Part shown: positions 43,990 to 52,926 of the stretch, piece after piece
Layout of the letters: each line of letters opens with the position of its first letter
Numbering within the stretch: position 1 is the stretch's first letter
From: an uncultured Eisenbergiella sp.
GTDB lineage: Bacteria; Bacillota; Clostridia; Lachnospirales; Lachnospiraceae
Direction of reading: 5' to 3'
Length of the DNA stretch: 64,000 nt
Assembly (NCBI GenBank): GCA_910585455.1
Contig: CAJUEL010000013.1
Coordinates: 1 to 64,000 of the forward strand
Notes under the pieces: model-generated
The model's input: only the letters and a program-made list of their open reading frames with translations
Told to the model about the DNA's origin: nothing
Databases searched by the model: none
Program-made: the position numbers and the translations under genes

Positions 43990-44986
43990 TGAAAAGCGGG
44001 TATTGCTGCATGTGGAAGACGTGAAGCAGTACTTTCCGGTAAAAAAGACGAAGCTTCGGGAAGAAAAGAAATACGTTAAGGCCAACGACGGAATTTCGCT
44101 GGACATCTATGAAGGGGAAACCTTTGGGCTGGTTGGAGAATCCGGCTGTGGCAAGTCCACCTTCGGAAGGACGATTTTACAGCTTTATCCCCAGACACAT
44201 GGAAAAATTGAATATCTTTCCGCCGATGGGGAAATGCTGGACTTAAAGGCGCAGACGCCGGAGCGGATGCGCGAGCTGCGCAAGGAGCTGCAGATCATTT
44301 TCCAGGATCCTTATTCCTCCTTAAATCCCCGCATGACGCTGGGACAGATCATCGGGGAAGGGCTGCTCTCCCATGGCATGTTTAAAAAGGGCGATCCTGC
44401 GATGAAGGATTATATCATGCAGGTGATGGAGGAGTGCGGACTGTCCGGTTATTTCTTCAGCCGTTATCCCCATCAGTTTTCCGGAGGCCAAAGACAGCGT
44501 ATCGGCATCGCCAGAAGCCTTGCGCTGCGCCCCAGGTTCGTGGTCTGCGACGAAGCGGTTTCCGCTCTGGACGTTTCCATCCAGTCCCAGATCTTAAACC
44601 TGCTGCAGGAGCTTCGGGATAAGTCCAACCTGACCTATCTGTTCATCACCCACGATTTGAGCGTGGTAAAATATATCAGCGACCGCATCGGCGTCATGTA
44701 TCTGGGCAACATGGTGGAGCTGGCGGAGACGGAAGAGCTGTTTGAGCGCACCATGCATCCTTATACGGAGGCGCTGCTGTCCGCGATTCCCACCACGGAT
44801 CTGGACAATAAGCGGGAGCGGATTTTGCTGGAGGGAGATATCCCCAGCCCTGTGAATCCGCCCAGCGGCTGTAAGTTCCATACCAGATGCCGCTATTGCA
44901 AGGAGAAGTGTAAGCAGGAGGTTCCCGCCTTTGAAGACAAGGGCAACGGGCATTTCGTGGCGTGCCATTACCCGTTGGCGCAGTGA
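43973..44986 (+). CDS. oppF: Oligopeptide ABC transporter ATPase OppF
   Basis: A 337-residue ATPase that pairs with OppD. Walker A GESGCGKST near 57, FQDPYSSLNPRM, signature FSGGQRQRIGIARSLAL, Walker B FVVCDEAVSALDVS, H-loop THDLSVV. C-terminal GCKFHTRCRYCKEKC again carries the four-cysteine motif. It ends the opp operon and is followed by a small membrane-protein gene 47 bases on. KKTKLREEKKYVKANDG near the start is the usual spacer of OppF. Confidence 0.94.
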
Positions 44987-45032
44987 GTCCGTAGTATGAT
45001 CGATAGCCGGCGCATGGGAAGGAGAATGCAAA

Positions 45033-45239
45033 GTGCTGTTTCAAAAAAAAGTGGACCGGGTCATAGATCCCGATCGGGCGGAAGAGGAATTTGAAGAACG
45101 GATGGAGGGCGTGGAGCTGGATAAGAAGGATCCGCTCGCCATGATACTGGCGGGGCTCATCGTGTTCGTGCCTGCGCTGCTCTTCGTGATTGCCGCCTTT
45201 GCGCTGGTGATCTGGTTTTTCTTTGGCAGATATGTGTGA
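45033..45239 (+). CDS. Small membrane protein, 68 residues, unknown function
   Basis: Starts at GTG (45033), 8 bases after AAGGAGA. The first 33 residues are highly charged (DPDRAEEEFEERMEGVELDK); residues 36-63 form one long hydrophobic helix, and the protein ends FFGRYV. No family recognised. It follows oppF in the same orientation and a terminator follows, so it may be co-transcribed with the transporter. Confidence 0.6.
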   Translation: MLFQKKVDRVIDPDRAEEEFEERMEGVELDKKDPLAMILAGLIVFVPALLFVIAAFALVIWFFFGRYV

Positions 45240-45248
45240 GAATCATGT

Positions 45249-45285
45249 AAAAAGGGCATTCCTGGTGAAAAGGGAATGCCCTTTT
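45249..45285 (+). terminator. Terminator closing the opp region
   Basis: AAAAGGGCATTCC and GGGAATGCCCTTTT, a 12- to 13-bp stem with a 9-base loop and T-tail, 10 bases after the small membrane-protein stop. Confidence 0.85.
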
Positions 45286-45319
45286 CCTCCCAACCCGGTG
45301 AAACTGGCGAAATTTTTCC

Positions 45320-45348
45320 TTGCAAGCGGATGAAATATATGGTATGAT
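45320..45348 (+). promoter_or_regulatory. Promoter of secG
   Basis: TTGCAA (45320-45325), 17-base spacer, TATGAT (45343-45348); leader of about 32 bases to the secG start. Confidence 0.65.
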
Positions 45349-45387
45349 AAAATCTGTTTAGCGCGGTGTTACTATTGGAGGTGCAAA

Positions 45388-45633
45388 ATGGAAATACTGA
45401 GAATTATTTTGACAATCGTGTTTATATTAATTTGTATCGCATTGACGGTGCTGGTGTTGATGCAGGAGGGAAAGCAGGCTGGTCTGGGTACGATCAGCGG
45501 CGCGGCGGAGACCTACTGGGGTAAGAATAAAGGCCGTTCCATGGAAGGGCTGCTCGTGAAGATCACGAAGGGGCTCGCGGTAGGATTTATTCTTCTTGCA
45601 GTACTGCTGAATGTGAGCCGGATCTGGGGATAA
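45388..45633 (+). CDS. secG: Preprotein translocase subunit SecG
   Basis: An 81-residue membrane protein with two hydrophobic helices (about 3-22 and 59-77) linked by a Gly-rich loop. LVLMQEGKQAGLGTISGAAE is the family signature. It supports the SecYE channel in protein export. TTGGAGG lies 7 bases before the ATG. rnr, smpB follow, the common Firmicute order secG-rnr-smpB. Confidence 0.93.
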   Translation: MEILRIILTIVFILICIALTVLVLMQEGKQAGLGTISGAAETYWGKNKGRSMEGLLVKITKGLAVGFILLAVLLNVSRIWG

Positions 45634-45765
45634 GATTCCGGATCGTGAATAGGAAAGCAGCATACGAAAGCACTCCGTCCGGCGGGGTGCTTTTATCGTA
45701 GTGGCAGGACCGGTTCCTGCGGTCCTGTGCAAAAGCCGGCTGCAGGTGCGCTTTTGTGGCAGCGC

Positions 45766-45802
45766 GCGGACGATGCTAACGGAAACGACTTATGTCGTTT
45801 TC
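45766..45802. repeat. Interspersed hairpin repeat, copy 2 (upstream of rnr)
   Basis: GGAAACGAC-TTAT-GTCGTTTTC (45781-45802) and the adjoining GCGGACGATGCTAAC are the reverse complement of the unit at 10589-10625, with three differences. The hairpin ends only 6 bases before the AAGGAG of rnr, so it may affect rnr translation or processing. Confidence 0.7.
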
Positions 45803-45817
45803 TATACAAGGAGAACT

Positions 45818-48001
45818 ATGACAGATTTATTTACAGAACGGAAAAACTTAATATGCCGTCTCATCGAGGATCCCCATTATGTTCCGATGAAGGAAAAGGA
45901 GCTTGCGGTTTTCATGCAGGTAAAGCCGGAGGACCGGGGGGAGCTGACACGGGTGCTGGAAAGTCTCCTGGCGGAGGGCAGGCTGATGCGCACAAAGCGC
46001 GGGCGTTATCAGAAGCCGGAGGAAAAGGAACTGACCGGAATCTTTGCCGCGCATGCCAAGGGCTTTGGCTTTGTCCGGGCAGAGGGGGCCGAAGGGGATA
46101 TTTATATCCCGGCGGAATGCGTGCACGGCGCTTTTGACGGCGATACGGTGAAAATCACTCTTTTGCCCCAAAGAAACGGACAGCGTCCGGAGGGAGAGGT
46201 GACGGAAATCATCGCCCGGGCGTTTACCCAGGTGGTGGGAACCTATGAGCAGAGCCAAAATTTCGGATTCGTGATTCCGGACAATCAAAAGCTTTTGAAG
46301 GATATTTATATCGCGAAGGAAAACCGTCACGGCGCGGTGGACGGTCACAAGGTGGTCGCAGAAATCACGGATTACGGAAAGCAAAACCGCAGCCCGGAAG
46401 GAAAGATTGTGGAGATTTTAGGGCATGCCAATGACCCGGGGGTGGATATTCTTTCCCTCGTGCGCGCCTATGGGCTGCCGGAGGCGTTTCCGGAGCGGGT
46501 GCGCAATCAGGCGCAGCGGGTTGCGGGAAGCGGGCAGGTCAGCGAGGCGGATCGGGCAGGCAGACGGGATCTGCGGGACCTGGTGATGGTGACCATTGAC
46601 GGGGAGGACGCCAAGGACCTGGACGATGCGGTGAGCCTGACAGTGGAAGGCGATCTGTATCATCTGGGCGTGCATATTGCGGACGTGACCAATTATGTGC
46701 AGGAAAATTCCGCGCTGGACTGGGAGGCGAAGGAGCGGGGAACCAGCGTATACCTGGCGGACCGGGTGATACCGATGCTGCCCCATGCGCTTTCCAACGG
46801 GATTTGCTCGCTGAATGCGGGAGAGGACAGGCTTGCCCTTTCCTGCCTGATGGATATCGACCAAAAAGGCAATGTGGTCAATTATGAAATTGCAGAATCC
46901 GTGATCTGTGTGGACCGGCGGATGAGCTATACCGATGTGAAGAAAATTCTGGAGGACCGGGATGCTGCGGTCTGTGAAGAATATGAGACATTAGTCCCCA
47001 TGTTTGAGCAGATGGCCGTCCTCTCTTCTCTTCTGCGGCAGAAGCGCAAAGAGCGGGGCGCGGTGGATTTTGATTTTCCGGAGTGCAAAATCATACTGGA
47101 CAGGCAGGGAAATCCGCTGGAAATCAAGCCCTATGAGAGAAATACGGCGACAAAGCTGATCGAGGATTTCATGCTGGCGGCGAACGAGACGGTAGCGCAG
47201 CATTTTTACTGGCTGGAAGCGCCCTTTGTTTATCGGGTTCATGATAATCCGGATCCGGAAAAAATGGAGAAGCTGGCGCTGTTTTTACACAATTTCGGCT
47301 ATCATATCCGGATGAGCTCCGATGGGACCGGAACCCGGGAAATCCGGCCCAAAGAGCTGCAGAAGCTGCTGGAGCAGGCGGATTCTACGCCGGAGGAGGC
47401 TCTGATCGCCCGGCTTGCGCTGCGCAGCATGAAGCGGGCGAGCTATGATATGGCGTGCGGCGGGCATTTCGGGCTGGCGACCCGGTATTACTGCCATTTC
47501 ACATCCCCCATCCGCCGGTATCCGGATTTGCAGATTCACCGGATCATCAAGGAATTTCTGCGGGGACGGCTCACAGAGGAGCGCATCGCCCATTACCGGG
47601 AAATTTTGCCGGGCGTGGCGGAGCATTCCTCCAAAACGGAGCGGCGTGCCGATGAGGCGGAACGGGAAACGGATAAGCTTAAGAAGGTGCAGTATATGGA
47701 AAACCACATCGGAGAGGTATTTACTGGCGTGGTTTCCGGCGTGACAGGCTGGGGGCTTTATGTGGAGCTGCCCAATACGGTGGAGGGACTCGTCCATATC
47801 AGCAGCCTGGAGGGGGATTATTTTCTCTATGATGAGGCGAACTATGAGCTGAAAGGGCAGATGACCGGACGGACCTACAGGCTGGGGCAGACGCTGCGGG
47901 TAAAAGCAGCGTTTGCGGACCGGTTCCAGAGAACCATTGACTTTGTATTGGCTGGGGGTGAGGAGTATGGCGAAGGAAGCGCAGAAGCTGATCGCGAATA
48001 A
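45818..48001 (+). CDS. rnr: Ribonuclease R
   Basis: A 727-residue 3'-5' exoribonuclease for structured RNA. Order of domains: N-terminal winged-helix region (1-65), cold-shock OB domains (about 70-230), RNB catalytic domain with GEDAKDLDDAVSL near 262 (metal-binding aspartates), and a C-terminal S1 domain GEVFTGVVSGVTGWGLYVEL near 632. The ATG at 45818 is 6 bases after AAGGAG. Its end overlaps the smpB start by 35 bases; RNase R and SmpB act together in trans-translation quality control. Confidence 0.95.
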   Translation: MTDLFTERKNLICRLIEDPHYVPMKEKELAVFMQVKPEDRGELTRVLESLLAEGRLMRTKRGRYQKPEEKELTGIFAAHAKGFGFVRAEGAEGDIYIPAECVHGAFDGDTVKITLLPQRNGQRPEGEVTEIIARAFTQVVGTYEQSQNFGFVIPDNQKLLKDIYIAKENRHGAVDGHKVVAEITDYGKQNRSPEGKIVEILGHANDPGVDILSLVRAYGLPEAFPERVRNQAQRVAGSGQVSEADRAGRRDLRDLVMVTIDGEDAKDLDDAVSLTVEGDLYHLGVHIADVTNYVQENSALDWEAKERGTSVYLADRVIPMLPHALSNGICSLNAGEDRLALSCLMDIDQKGNVVNYEIAESVICVDRRMSYTDVKKILEDRDAAVCEEYETLVPMFEQMAVLSSLLRQKRKERGAVDFDFPECKIILDRQGNPLEIKPYERNTATKLIEDFMLAANETVAQHFYWLEAPFVYRVHDNPDPEKMEKLALFLHNFGYHIRMSSDGTGTREIRPKELQKLLEQADSTPEEALIARLALRSMKRASYDMACGGHFGLATRYYCHFTSPIRRYPDLQIHRIIKEFLRGRLTEERIAHYREILPGVAEHSSKTERRADEAERETDKLKKVQYMENHIGEVFTGVVSGVTGWGLYVELPNTVEGLVHISSLEGDYFLYDEANYELKGQMTGRTYRLGQTLRVKAAFADRFQRTIDFVLAGGEEYGEGSAEADRE

Positions 48002-48434
48002 CAAAAAGGTGTTCCACGATTATTTTGTGGAGGAGCAGTATGAGGCGGGACTGGTGCTGCACGGCACGGAGGTGAAGAGCCTGCGGATGGGCAAATGCAG
48101 CATCAAGGAGGCCTTCGTGCAGGTGAACAAAGGGGAGATATTTGTGTATGGCATGCATATCAGCCCTTACGAAAAGGGAAATCTTTTTAACAGGGATCCT
48201 TTGCGCACGAGAAAGCTTTTGATGCATAAGGCGGAGATTGCAAAGCTCGCCGGAAAATGTAAGGATAAGGGCTATACCATCATGCCCATCCAGGTCTATT
48301 TCAAGGACGGCAGGGCGAAGGTGGAGATTGGCTTATGCCGCGGCAAAAAGCTTTATGACAAGCGCCAGGACATCGCGAAAAAGGATCAGCGCCGGGAAGT
48401 GGAGAAGGAATTCAAGGTGAAGAATCTGTATTGA
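47967..48434 (+). CDS. smpB: SsrA-binding protein SmpB
   Basis: A 155-residue OB-fold protein that brings tmRNA to stalled ribosomes. Signature LIANNKKVFHDYFVEEQYEAG at the start, GTEVKSLR, KLLMHKAEI and the basic C-terminal tail KLYDKRQDIAKKDQRRE. The ATG at 47967 has GTGAGGAG upstream within the rnr gene. No tmRNA gene was recognised within the window. Confidence 0.95.
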   Translation: MAKEAQKLIANNKKVFHDYFVEEQYEAGLVLHGTEVKSLRMGKCSIKEAFVQVNKGEIFVYGMHISPYEKGNLFNRDPLRTRKLLMHKAEIAKLAGKCKDKGYTIMPIQVYFKDGRAKVEIGLCRGKKLYDKRQDIAKKDQRREVEKEFKVKNLY

Positions 48435-48444
48435 AGCGTGATAG

Positions 48445-48486
48445 AAGACCGGGTTTTTGGGAATTCATTGAAAACCCGGTCTTTTT
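48445..48486 (+). terminator. smpB terminator
   Basis: AAGACCGGGTTTT and AAAACCCGGTCTT make a 13-bp stem with an approximately 14-base loop, followed by TTT. It overlaps the -35 region of the murE promoter. Confidence 0.85.
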
Positions 48487-48496
48487 ATGTTATGAT
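48468..48496 (+). promoter_or_regulatory. murE promoter overlapping the smpB terminator
   Basis: TTGAAA (48468-48473), 17-base spacer, TATGAT (48491-48496). The -35 box lies in the terminator loop and stem. Confidence 0.55.
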
Positions 48497-48565
48497 ATCT
48501 ATCAGATTGCAAAAGGCGGCAGGGAAAACGAAACCCGACGCTACATCGGAAAGGAGCGTTTACGC

Positions 48566-50065
48566 TTGAAAGCATTAAAAACGTTACTGGAGAATCTGGA
48601 ATTTACATGTGAAAGAGGAAGCCTTGCGGTGCAGGTGAGCGCTCTGGTGTACGACTCCCGGAAGTGCTGTCCGGGCTGTATGTTTGTCTGCATTGAGGGC
48701 GCGAATTTTGACGGACACAGCTTCGCGGCTGAAATGGTGCAAAAGGGCGCTGCCGCGCTGGTGGTGGCAAAGGATGTGGAGCTTCCGGAAGAAACGGACG
48801 TGACCCTGATCCGGGTGGAAAACACCCGTTATGCGCTGGCATTTCTTGCGGCTGCCTGGTTTGACCATCCTGCCAGACGTCTTACTACCATCGGCATCAC
48901 GGGGACGAAGGGGAAGACCACCACGACCTATCTGGTGAAATCCATTCTGGAAAACGCCGGGAGAAGGACGGGGCTGGTTGGCACGATTGAAGTGATCATC
49001 GGCGATACCCATATTCCGGCTTTCAATACCACACCGGAATCCTATGTGCTGCAGGAATACTTTGCGAAGATGGTGGAGGCGGGCTGCGACACGGTGGTGA
49101 TGGAGGTGTCCTCCCAGGCGCTGATGCTGCACAGGACACAGGGCTTTGTGTTTGATTATGGCATTTTTACCAATCTGGAGCCGGATCATATCGGCAAAAA
49201 CGAGCATGCGAGCTTTGAGGATTATCTGCACTGCAAGGGGCTGTTATTTGGGCAATGTAAAACGGGAATCGTAAATTGTGACGATTCCCACTGGCAGGCG
49301 GTGACGGCAGGGCATATCTGCAGCCTGGAAACCTATGGCTTTTCTCAGGATGCCGATCTGCGCGCATCCGACCCGGTTTTCACAAACCGGCAGGGGCATC
49401 TGGGCGTATCCTTCCTGGTGTCCGGGCTTGTGAAAATGCGGGCGGAGATTGCCATGCCGGGGCGTTTTTCCGTATATAATGCGATGACCGCGATCGCGAT
49501 CTGCCGGCATTTTGGCGTTTCCGAAGAAAATATACAAAAGGCGCTGCTGGCGGCAAAGGTGCGGGGGCGCATCGAGATGGTGAAAATATCCGGCGATTTT
49601 ACGGTGATTGTCGATTATGCCCATAACGCCATGGCGCTAAAGAGCCTGCTGCTCACATTGAAGGAATATGAGCACGGGCGGCTCATCTGTCTGTTCGGCT
49701 GCGGTGGCAACCGTTCCAGGGACAGAAGGTTTGAGATGGGAGAGGTTTCCGGACAGCTTGCGGATTTTACAGTCATCACCTCAGACAATCCCCGCTTTGA
49801 GGAGCCGGAGGCGATCATCGGGGATATCGTCACAGGGATACAAAGAACCGACGGCGCCTATGTCACCATTCCCGACAGAAAAGAAGCGATCGCCTATGCC
49901 ATCCGTAACGCCAGATCCGGCGATATCATCGTGCTGGCGGGCAAGGGGCATGAGGACTACCAGGAAATCAGGGGCGTCAAGCACCATATGGATGACCGGG
50001 AAATGGTCCTGGAGACAGCCAAAACGTGCGTGCAGTCCGGCGCACCCTGTGCGTGGGAATCATAA
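48566..50065 (+). CDS. murE: UDP-MurNAc-L-Ala-D-Glu:meso-diaminopimelate ligase
   Basis: Adds the third residue to the peptidoglycan stem peptide; cytoplasmic. The 499 residues include the ATP site GITGTKGKTTTT near 110, the AFNTTPES substrate loop, the second-domain VMEVSSQAL, and TSDNPRFEEPEAI, whose DNPR is the marker of meso-diaminopimelate specificity. A TTG at 48566, 9 bases after AAGGAG, is the chosen start; the upstream ATG at 48431 would read through the smpB terminator. Its own promoter is seen. It precedes priA, not other mur genes. Confidence 0.92.
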   Translation: MKALKTLLENLEFTCERGSLAVQVSALVYDSRKCCPGCMFVCIEGANFDGHSFAAEMVQKGAAALVVAKDVELPEETDVTLIRVENTRYALAFLAAAWFDHPARRLTTIGITGTKGKTTTTYLVKSILENAGRRTGLVGTIEVIIGDTHIPAFNTTPESYVLQEYFAKMVEAGCDTVVMEVSSQALMLHRTQGFVFDYGIFTNLEPDHIGKNEHASFEDYLHCKGLLFGQCKTGIVNCDDSHWQAVTAGHICSLETYGFSQDADLRASDPVFTNRQGHLGVSFLVSGLVKMRAEIAMPGRFSVYNAMTAIAICRHFGVSEENIQKALLAAKVRGRIEMVKISGDFTVIVDYAHNAMALKSLLLTLKEYEHGRLICLFGCGGNRSRDRRFEMGEVSGQLADFTVITSDNPRFEEPEAIIGDIVTGIQRTDGAYVTIPDRKEAIAYAIRNARSGDIIVLAGKGHEDYQEIRGVKHHMDDREMVLETAKTCVQSGAPCAWES

Positions 50066-50069
50066 CAAC

Positions 50070-52340
50070 ATGAGCAAATTTGCAAATATAATCGTGGACA
50101 TTTCCCACGAGAAGGTGGACCGCCCTTTCCAGTACCGTGTGCCGGAGGGGATGGAGGATCAGCTTTTTGCGGGCGTCCGGGTGCAGATCCCCTTCGGGAG
50201 CGGCAACACACTGCGCACCGGCTATGTGATCGAGCTGACGGATGAAGCGGAGTTTCCGCCGGAGCGGATGAAGCAGATCAGCTGTGTGCTGGGCAGTAAG
50301 ATGGAGCCGCAGCAGAGGATGATCGCGCTGGCGGCGTGGATGAAAAGCCAGTATGGCTCCACCATGATCGGCGCGCTCAAAACGGTGCTTCCGGCGCGCC
50401 GGAAGGTGGCGCAGCAGGAAAAGAAGGAAATTGCGCTCGCCATTTCCAGGGAGGAAGCGCAGGCTTTGCTCGGGCAGTGTGAAAAGAAGCATCAGAAGGC
50501 GAAGGTGCGGCTTTTGACAGAACTGCTTAAGGAGGAAATCCTGCCCTGGGAGCTGGTGACAAAGCGGCTGAACATATCGCCCCAGACGATAAAGAGCCTG
50601 GCGGGCGCAGGCGCGATCCGCGCAAGGACGGTTTCCTGTTACCGGAATCCGGTAAAGCTCGATGCCGCCCGGGAAAATGGGAAACGCTTAAGCGATGCGC
50701 AACGGCATATCGTACAGACCGTGCTTGCCGACTATGACGTCCGCCAAAGAAAGCCGTGCCTGATCCATGGGATCACGGGAAGCGGCAAGACGGAAGTTTA
50801 TCTTGCGCTGATTGAGGGCATGATAAAGAGAGGAAAGCAGGCGATCGTCCTGATTCCGGAAATCGCCCTGACCTATCAGACCCTGCTTCGGTTTTACAAA
50901 CGCTTCGGCGACCGGGTATCGGTGATGAATTCCACCTTAAGTCCCGGAGAAAAGCAGGATCAGATCGAACGTGCCAAAAAGGGGGAGCTGGATGTGATCA
51001 TCGGTCCCAGATCCGCGCTTTTTGTGCCTTTTCCCGATCTTGGCATGATTTTGATTGATGAAGAACACGAAAACAGCTATAAAAGCGAATCGATGCCCAG
51101 GTACCATGCCAGAGAGACGGCGCTTAAGCTGGCGCAGCTGAGCGACGCTGTGGTGGTGATGGGCTCCGCGACCCCTTCGCTGGAGGCGTACAGCAGGGCG
51201 GTATCCGGGGAGTTTTCCCTGTTTTCCCTGACGGAGCGGCTCACCGGCGGACAGCTGCCGACGGTGTATGTGGAGGACCTGCGAAAAGAGCTCAAGGAGG
51301 GAAATCGTTCCATTTTTTCCCGCCGCCTTCAGGAAAAGCTGGAAGACAGGCTAAAAAAGGGCGAGCAGAGCATATTATTTATCAACAGGCGGGGGTATGC
51401 GGGCTTTGTGTCCTGCCGTTCCTGCGGATATGTGTGCAAGTGTCCCCATTGTGAGGTATCTCTTTCAGAGCACAGAAACGGGAAGCTGATCTGTCACTAC
51501 TGCGGCTATGAGCAGCCCGCCGTGAAGCTGTGTCCCTCCTGCGGTTCCCGGTATATTTCCGGCTTCCGGGCGGGAACGGAGGCGGTGGAGGAGCAGCTTT
51601 TGATGCGCTATCCCAAGGCGCGGGTGCTGCGCATGGACGCGGATACGACCCGGACAAAGGACAGCTACGAAAAGATTCTCTCTGCGTTTTCCAATCAGGA
51701 GGCGGATATTCTGGTGGGAACCCAGATGATCGTCAAGGGGCATGATTTTCCCAATGTGACGCTGGTGGGCGTTCTGGCGGCGGATCTCTCCCTGTCGGTC
51801 AATGATTACCGGGCGGGGGAGCGGACCTTCCAGCTGCTCACCCAGGCGGCGGGACGCGCCGGACGGGGAGAGCGGGCGGGGGAGGTGGTCATTCAGACCT
51901 ATCAGCCGGATCATTACTGCATCCGCCATGCCGCACGACAGGATTATAACGGTTTTTATCAGGAAGAAATGCTCTACAGAGACCTGCTTTCCTATCCGCC
52001 CGTATCCCATATTCTGGCGGTGCAGCTCTTTAGTGCAAAGGAGGAGGAGGCGATCGCGGCGGCGCAGGAGGCGGCCAGGATCGCCAGGAGTATGGCGGAA
52101 AATGACCGGGAAAGCGGGACTGGCATGCCGGCGGCCGATATACCTGCGACCGTCGTGATCGGTCCCGCGCCCGCCCAGATCGGCAAAATAAACGATATTT
52201 ACCGCTATGGTATCTATATAAAAAATAAAGACTACCAGAGGCTGGTAGCGATCAAGGATGAAATCGAGCGCTTCCGCAGGAAGCAGGAGCGGCCAAAGGG
52301 AAGCTGCCAGTTCGATTTTGATCCGATGAATGCGTACTAA
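50070..52340 (+). CDS. priA: Primosomal replication restart helicase PriA
   Basis: A 756-residue superfamily 2 helicase that reloads the replisome at stalled forks. 3'BD domain at the N-terminus (FANIIVDISHEKVDRPFQY), Walker A GITGSGKTEVYLAL near 234, DEEHENSYKSE motif II, zinc-binding cysteines CRSCGYVCKCPHC and CHYCGYEQ...CPSCG near 450-490, and motifs V-VI GTQMIVKGHDF and QAAGRAGRG. It begins 4 bases after murE and has only a weak ribosome site, which suggests coupling to murE translation. Confidence 0.95.
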   Translation: MSKFANIIVDISHEKVDRPFQYRVPEGMEDQLFAGVRVQIPFGSGNTLRTGYVIELTDEAEFPPERMKQISCVLGSKMEPQQRMIALAAWMKSQYGSTMIGALKTVLPARRKVAQQEKKEIALAISREEAQALLGQCEKKHQKAKVRLLTELLKEEILPWELVTKRLNISPQTIKSLAGAGAIRARTVSCYRNPVKLDAARENGKRLSDAQRHIVQTVLADYDVRQRKPCLIHGITGSGKTEVYLALIEGMIKRGKQAIVLIPEIALTYQTLLRFYKRFGDRVSVMNSTLSPGEKQDQIERAKKGELDVIIGPRSALFVPFPDLGMILIDEEHENSYKSESMPRYHARETALKLAQLSDAVVVMGSATPSLEAYSRAVSGEFSLFSLTERLTGGQLPTVYVEDLRKELKEGNRSIFSRRLQEKLEDRLKKGEQSILFINRRGYAGFVSCRSCGYVCKCPHCEVSLSEHRNGKLICHYCGYEQPAVKLCPSCGSRYISGFRAGTEAVEEQLLMRYPKARVLRMDADTTRTKDSYEKILSAFSNQEADILVGTQMIVKGHDFPNVTLVGVLAADLSLSVNDYRAGERTFQLLTQAAGRAGRGERAGEVVIQTYQPDHYCIRHAARQDYNGFYQEEMLYRDLLSYPPVSHILAVQLFSAKEEEAIAAAQEAARIARSMAENDRESGTGMPAADIPATVVIGPAPAQIGKINDIYRYGIYIKNKDYQRLVAIKDEIERFRRKQERPKGSCQFDFDPMNAY

Positions 52341-52355
52341 GGAAAGGAGCAGACA

Positions 52356-52850
52356 ATGGCAATCCGCAACGTGAGAACGATGGGAGATCCCATCCTGACG
52401 AAAAAGTGCAAAGAGGTAAAGGAAATGACGCCACGCCTGCGGCAGCTGGTGGACGATATGTTTGACACCATGTATGAGGCGAACGGGGTCGGGCTTGCAG
52501 GTCCCCAGGTGGGCGTTTTAAAGCGCATCGTGGTCATCGATACGACGGGAGAGGATCCGCTTGTCATGATCAACCCCAGAATTGTAGAGAGCAGCGGCGA
52601 ACAGACCGGCGGCGAGGGCTGCCTGTCCGTGCCCGGAAAGACCGGAACGGTGACCAGGCCTGATTATGTGAAGGCGGTCGCCTTCGATATCGACATGCAG
52701 GAGTATGAAATCGAGGCGACAGAGCTTCTGGCGCGGGCGATCTGCCATGAGCTGGATCATCTGGAAGGAAAGCTGTATGTGGACATGGTGGAGGGACCGC
52801 TGATGGACAGCGACGAATACTATGAGCAATATGGCGAGGACGAAGAATAG
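52356..52850 (+). CDS. def: Peptide deformylase
   Basis: Removes the formyl group from new proteins. The 164 residues include motif 1 GVGLAGPQVG, motif 2 EGCLSVPG (metal-binding Cys) and motif 3 HELDHLEG near 131 (two His, catalytic Glu). GGAAAGGAG precedes the ATG by 6 bases. priA-def-fmt is the standard order in Firmicutes. Confidence 0.96.
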   Translation: MAIRNVRTMGDPILTKKCKEVKEMTPRLRQLVDDMFDTMYEANGVGLAGPQVGVLKRIVVIDTTGEDPLVMINPRIVESSGEQTGGEGCLSVPGKTGTVTRPDYVKAVAFDIDMQEYEIEATELLARAICHELDHLEGKLYVDMVEGPLMDSDEYYEQYGEDEE

Positions 52851-52926
52851 CCGCGTTGGATGCAGGGCAAAATTGCATGGAGGAATAAGCCTGCTGTTTT
52901 AACGGGAATGGTATAGGAGAGCGTTT

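Noticed and set aside
47967..48565. Expected tmRNA gene near smpB
   Set aside because: The gap after smpB holds only a terminator and the murE promoter; no tmRNA-like ends or tag reading frame were seen.
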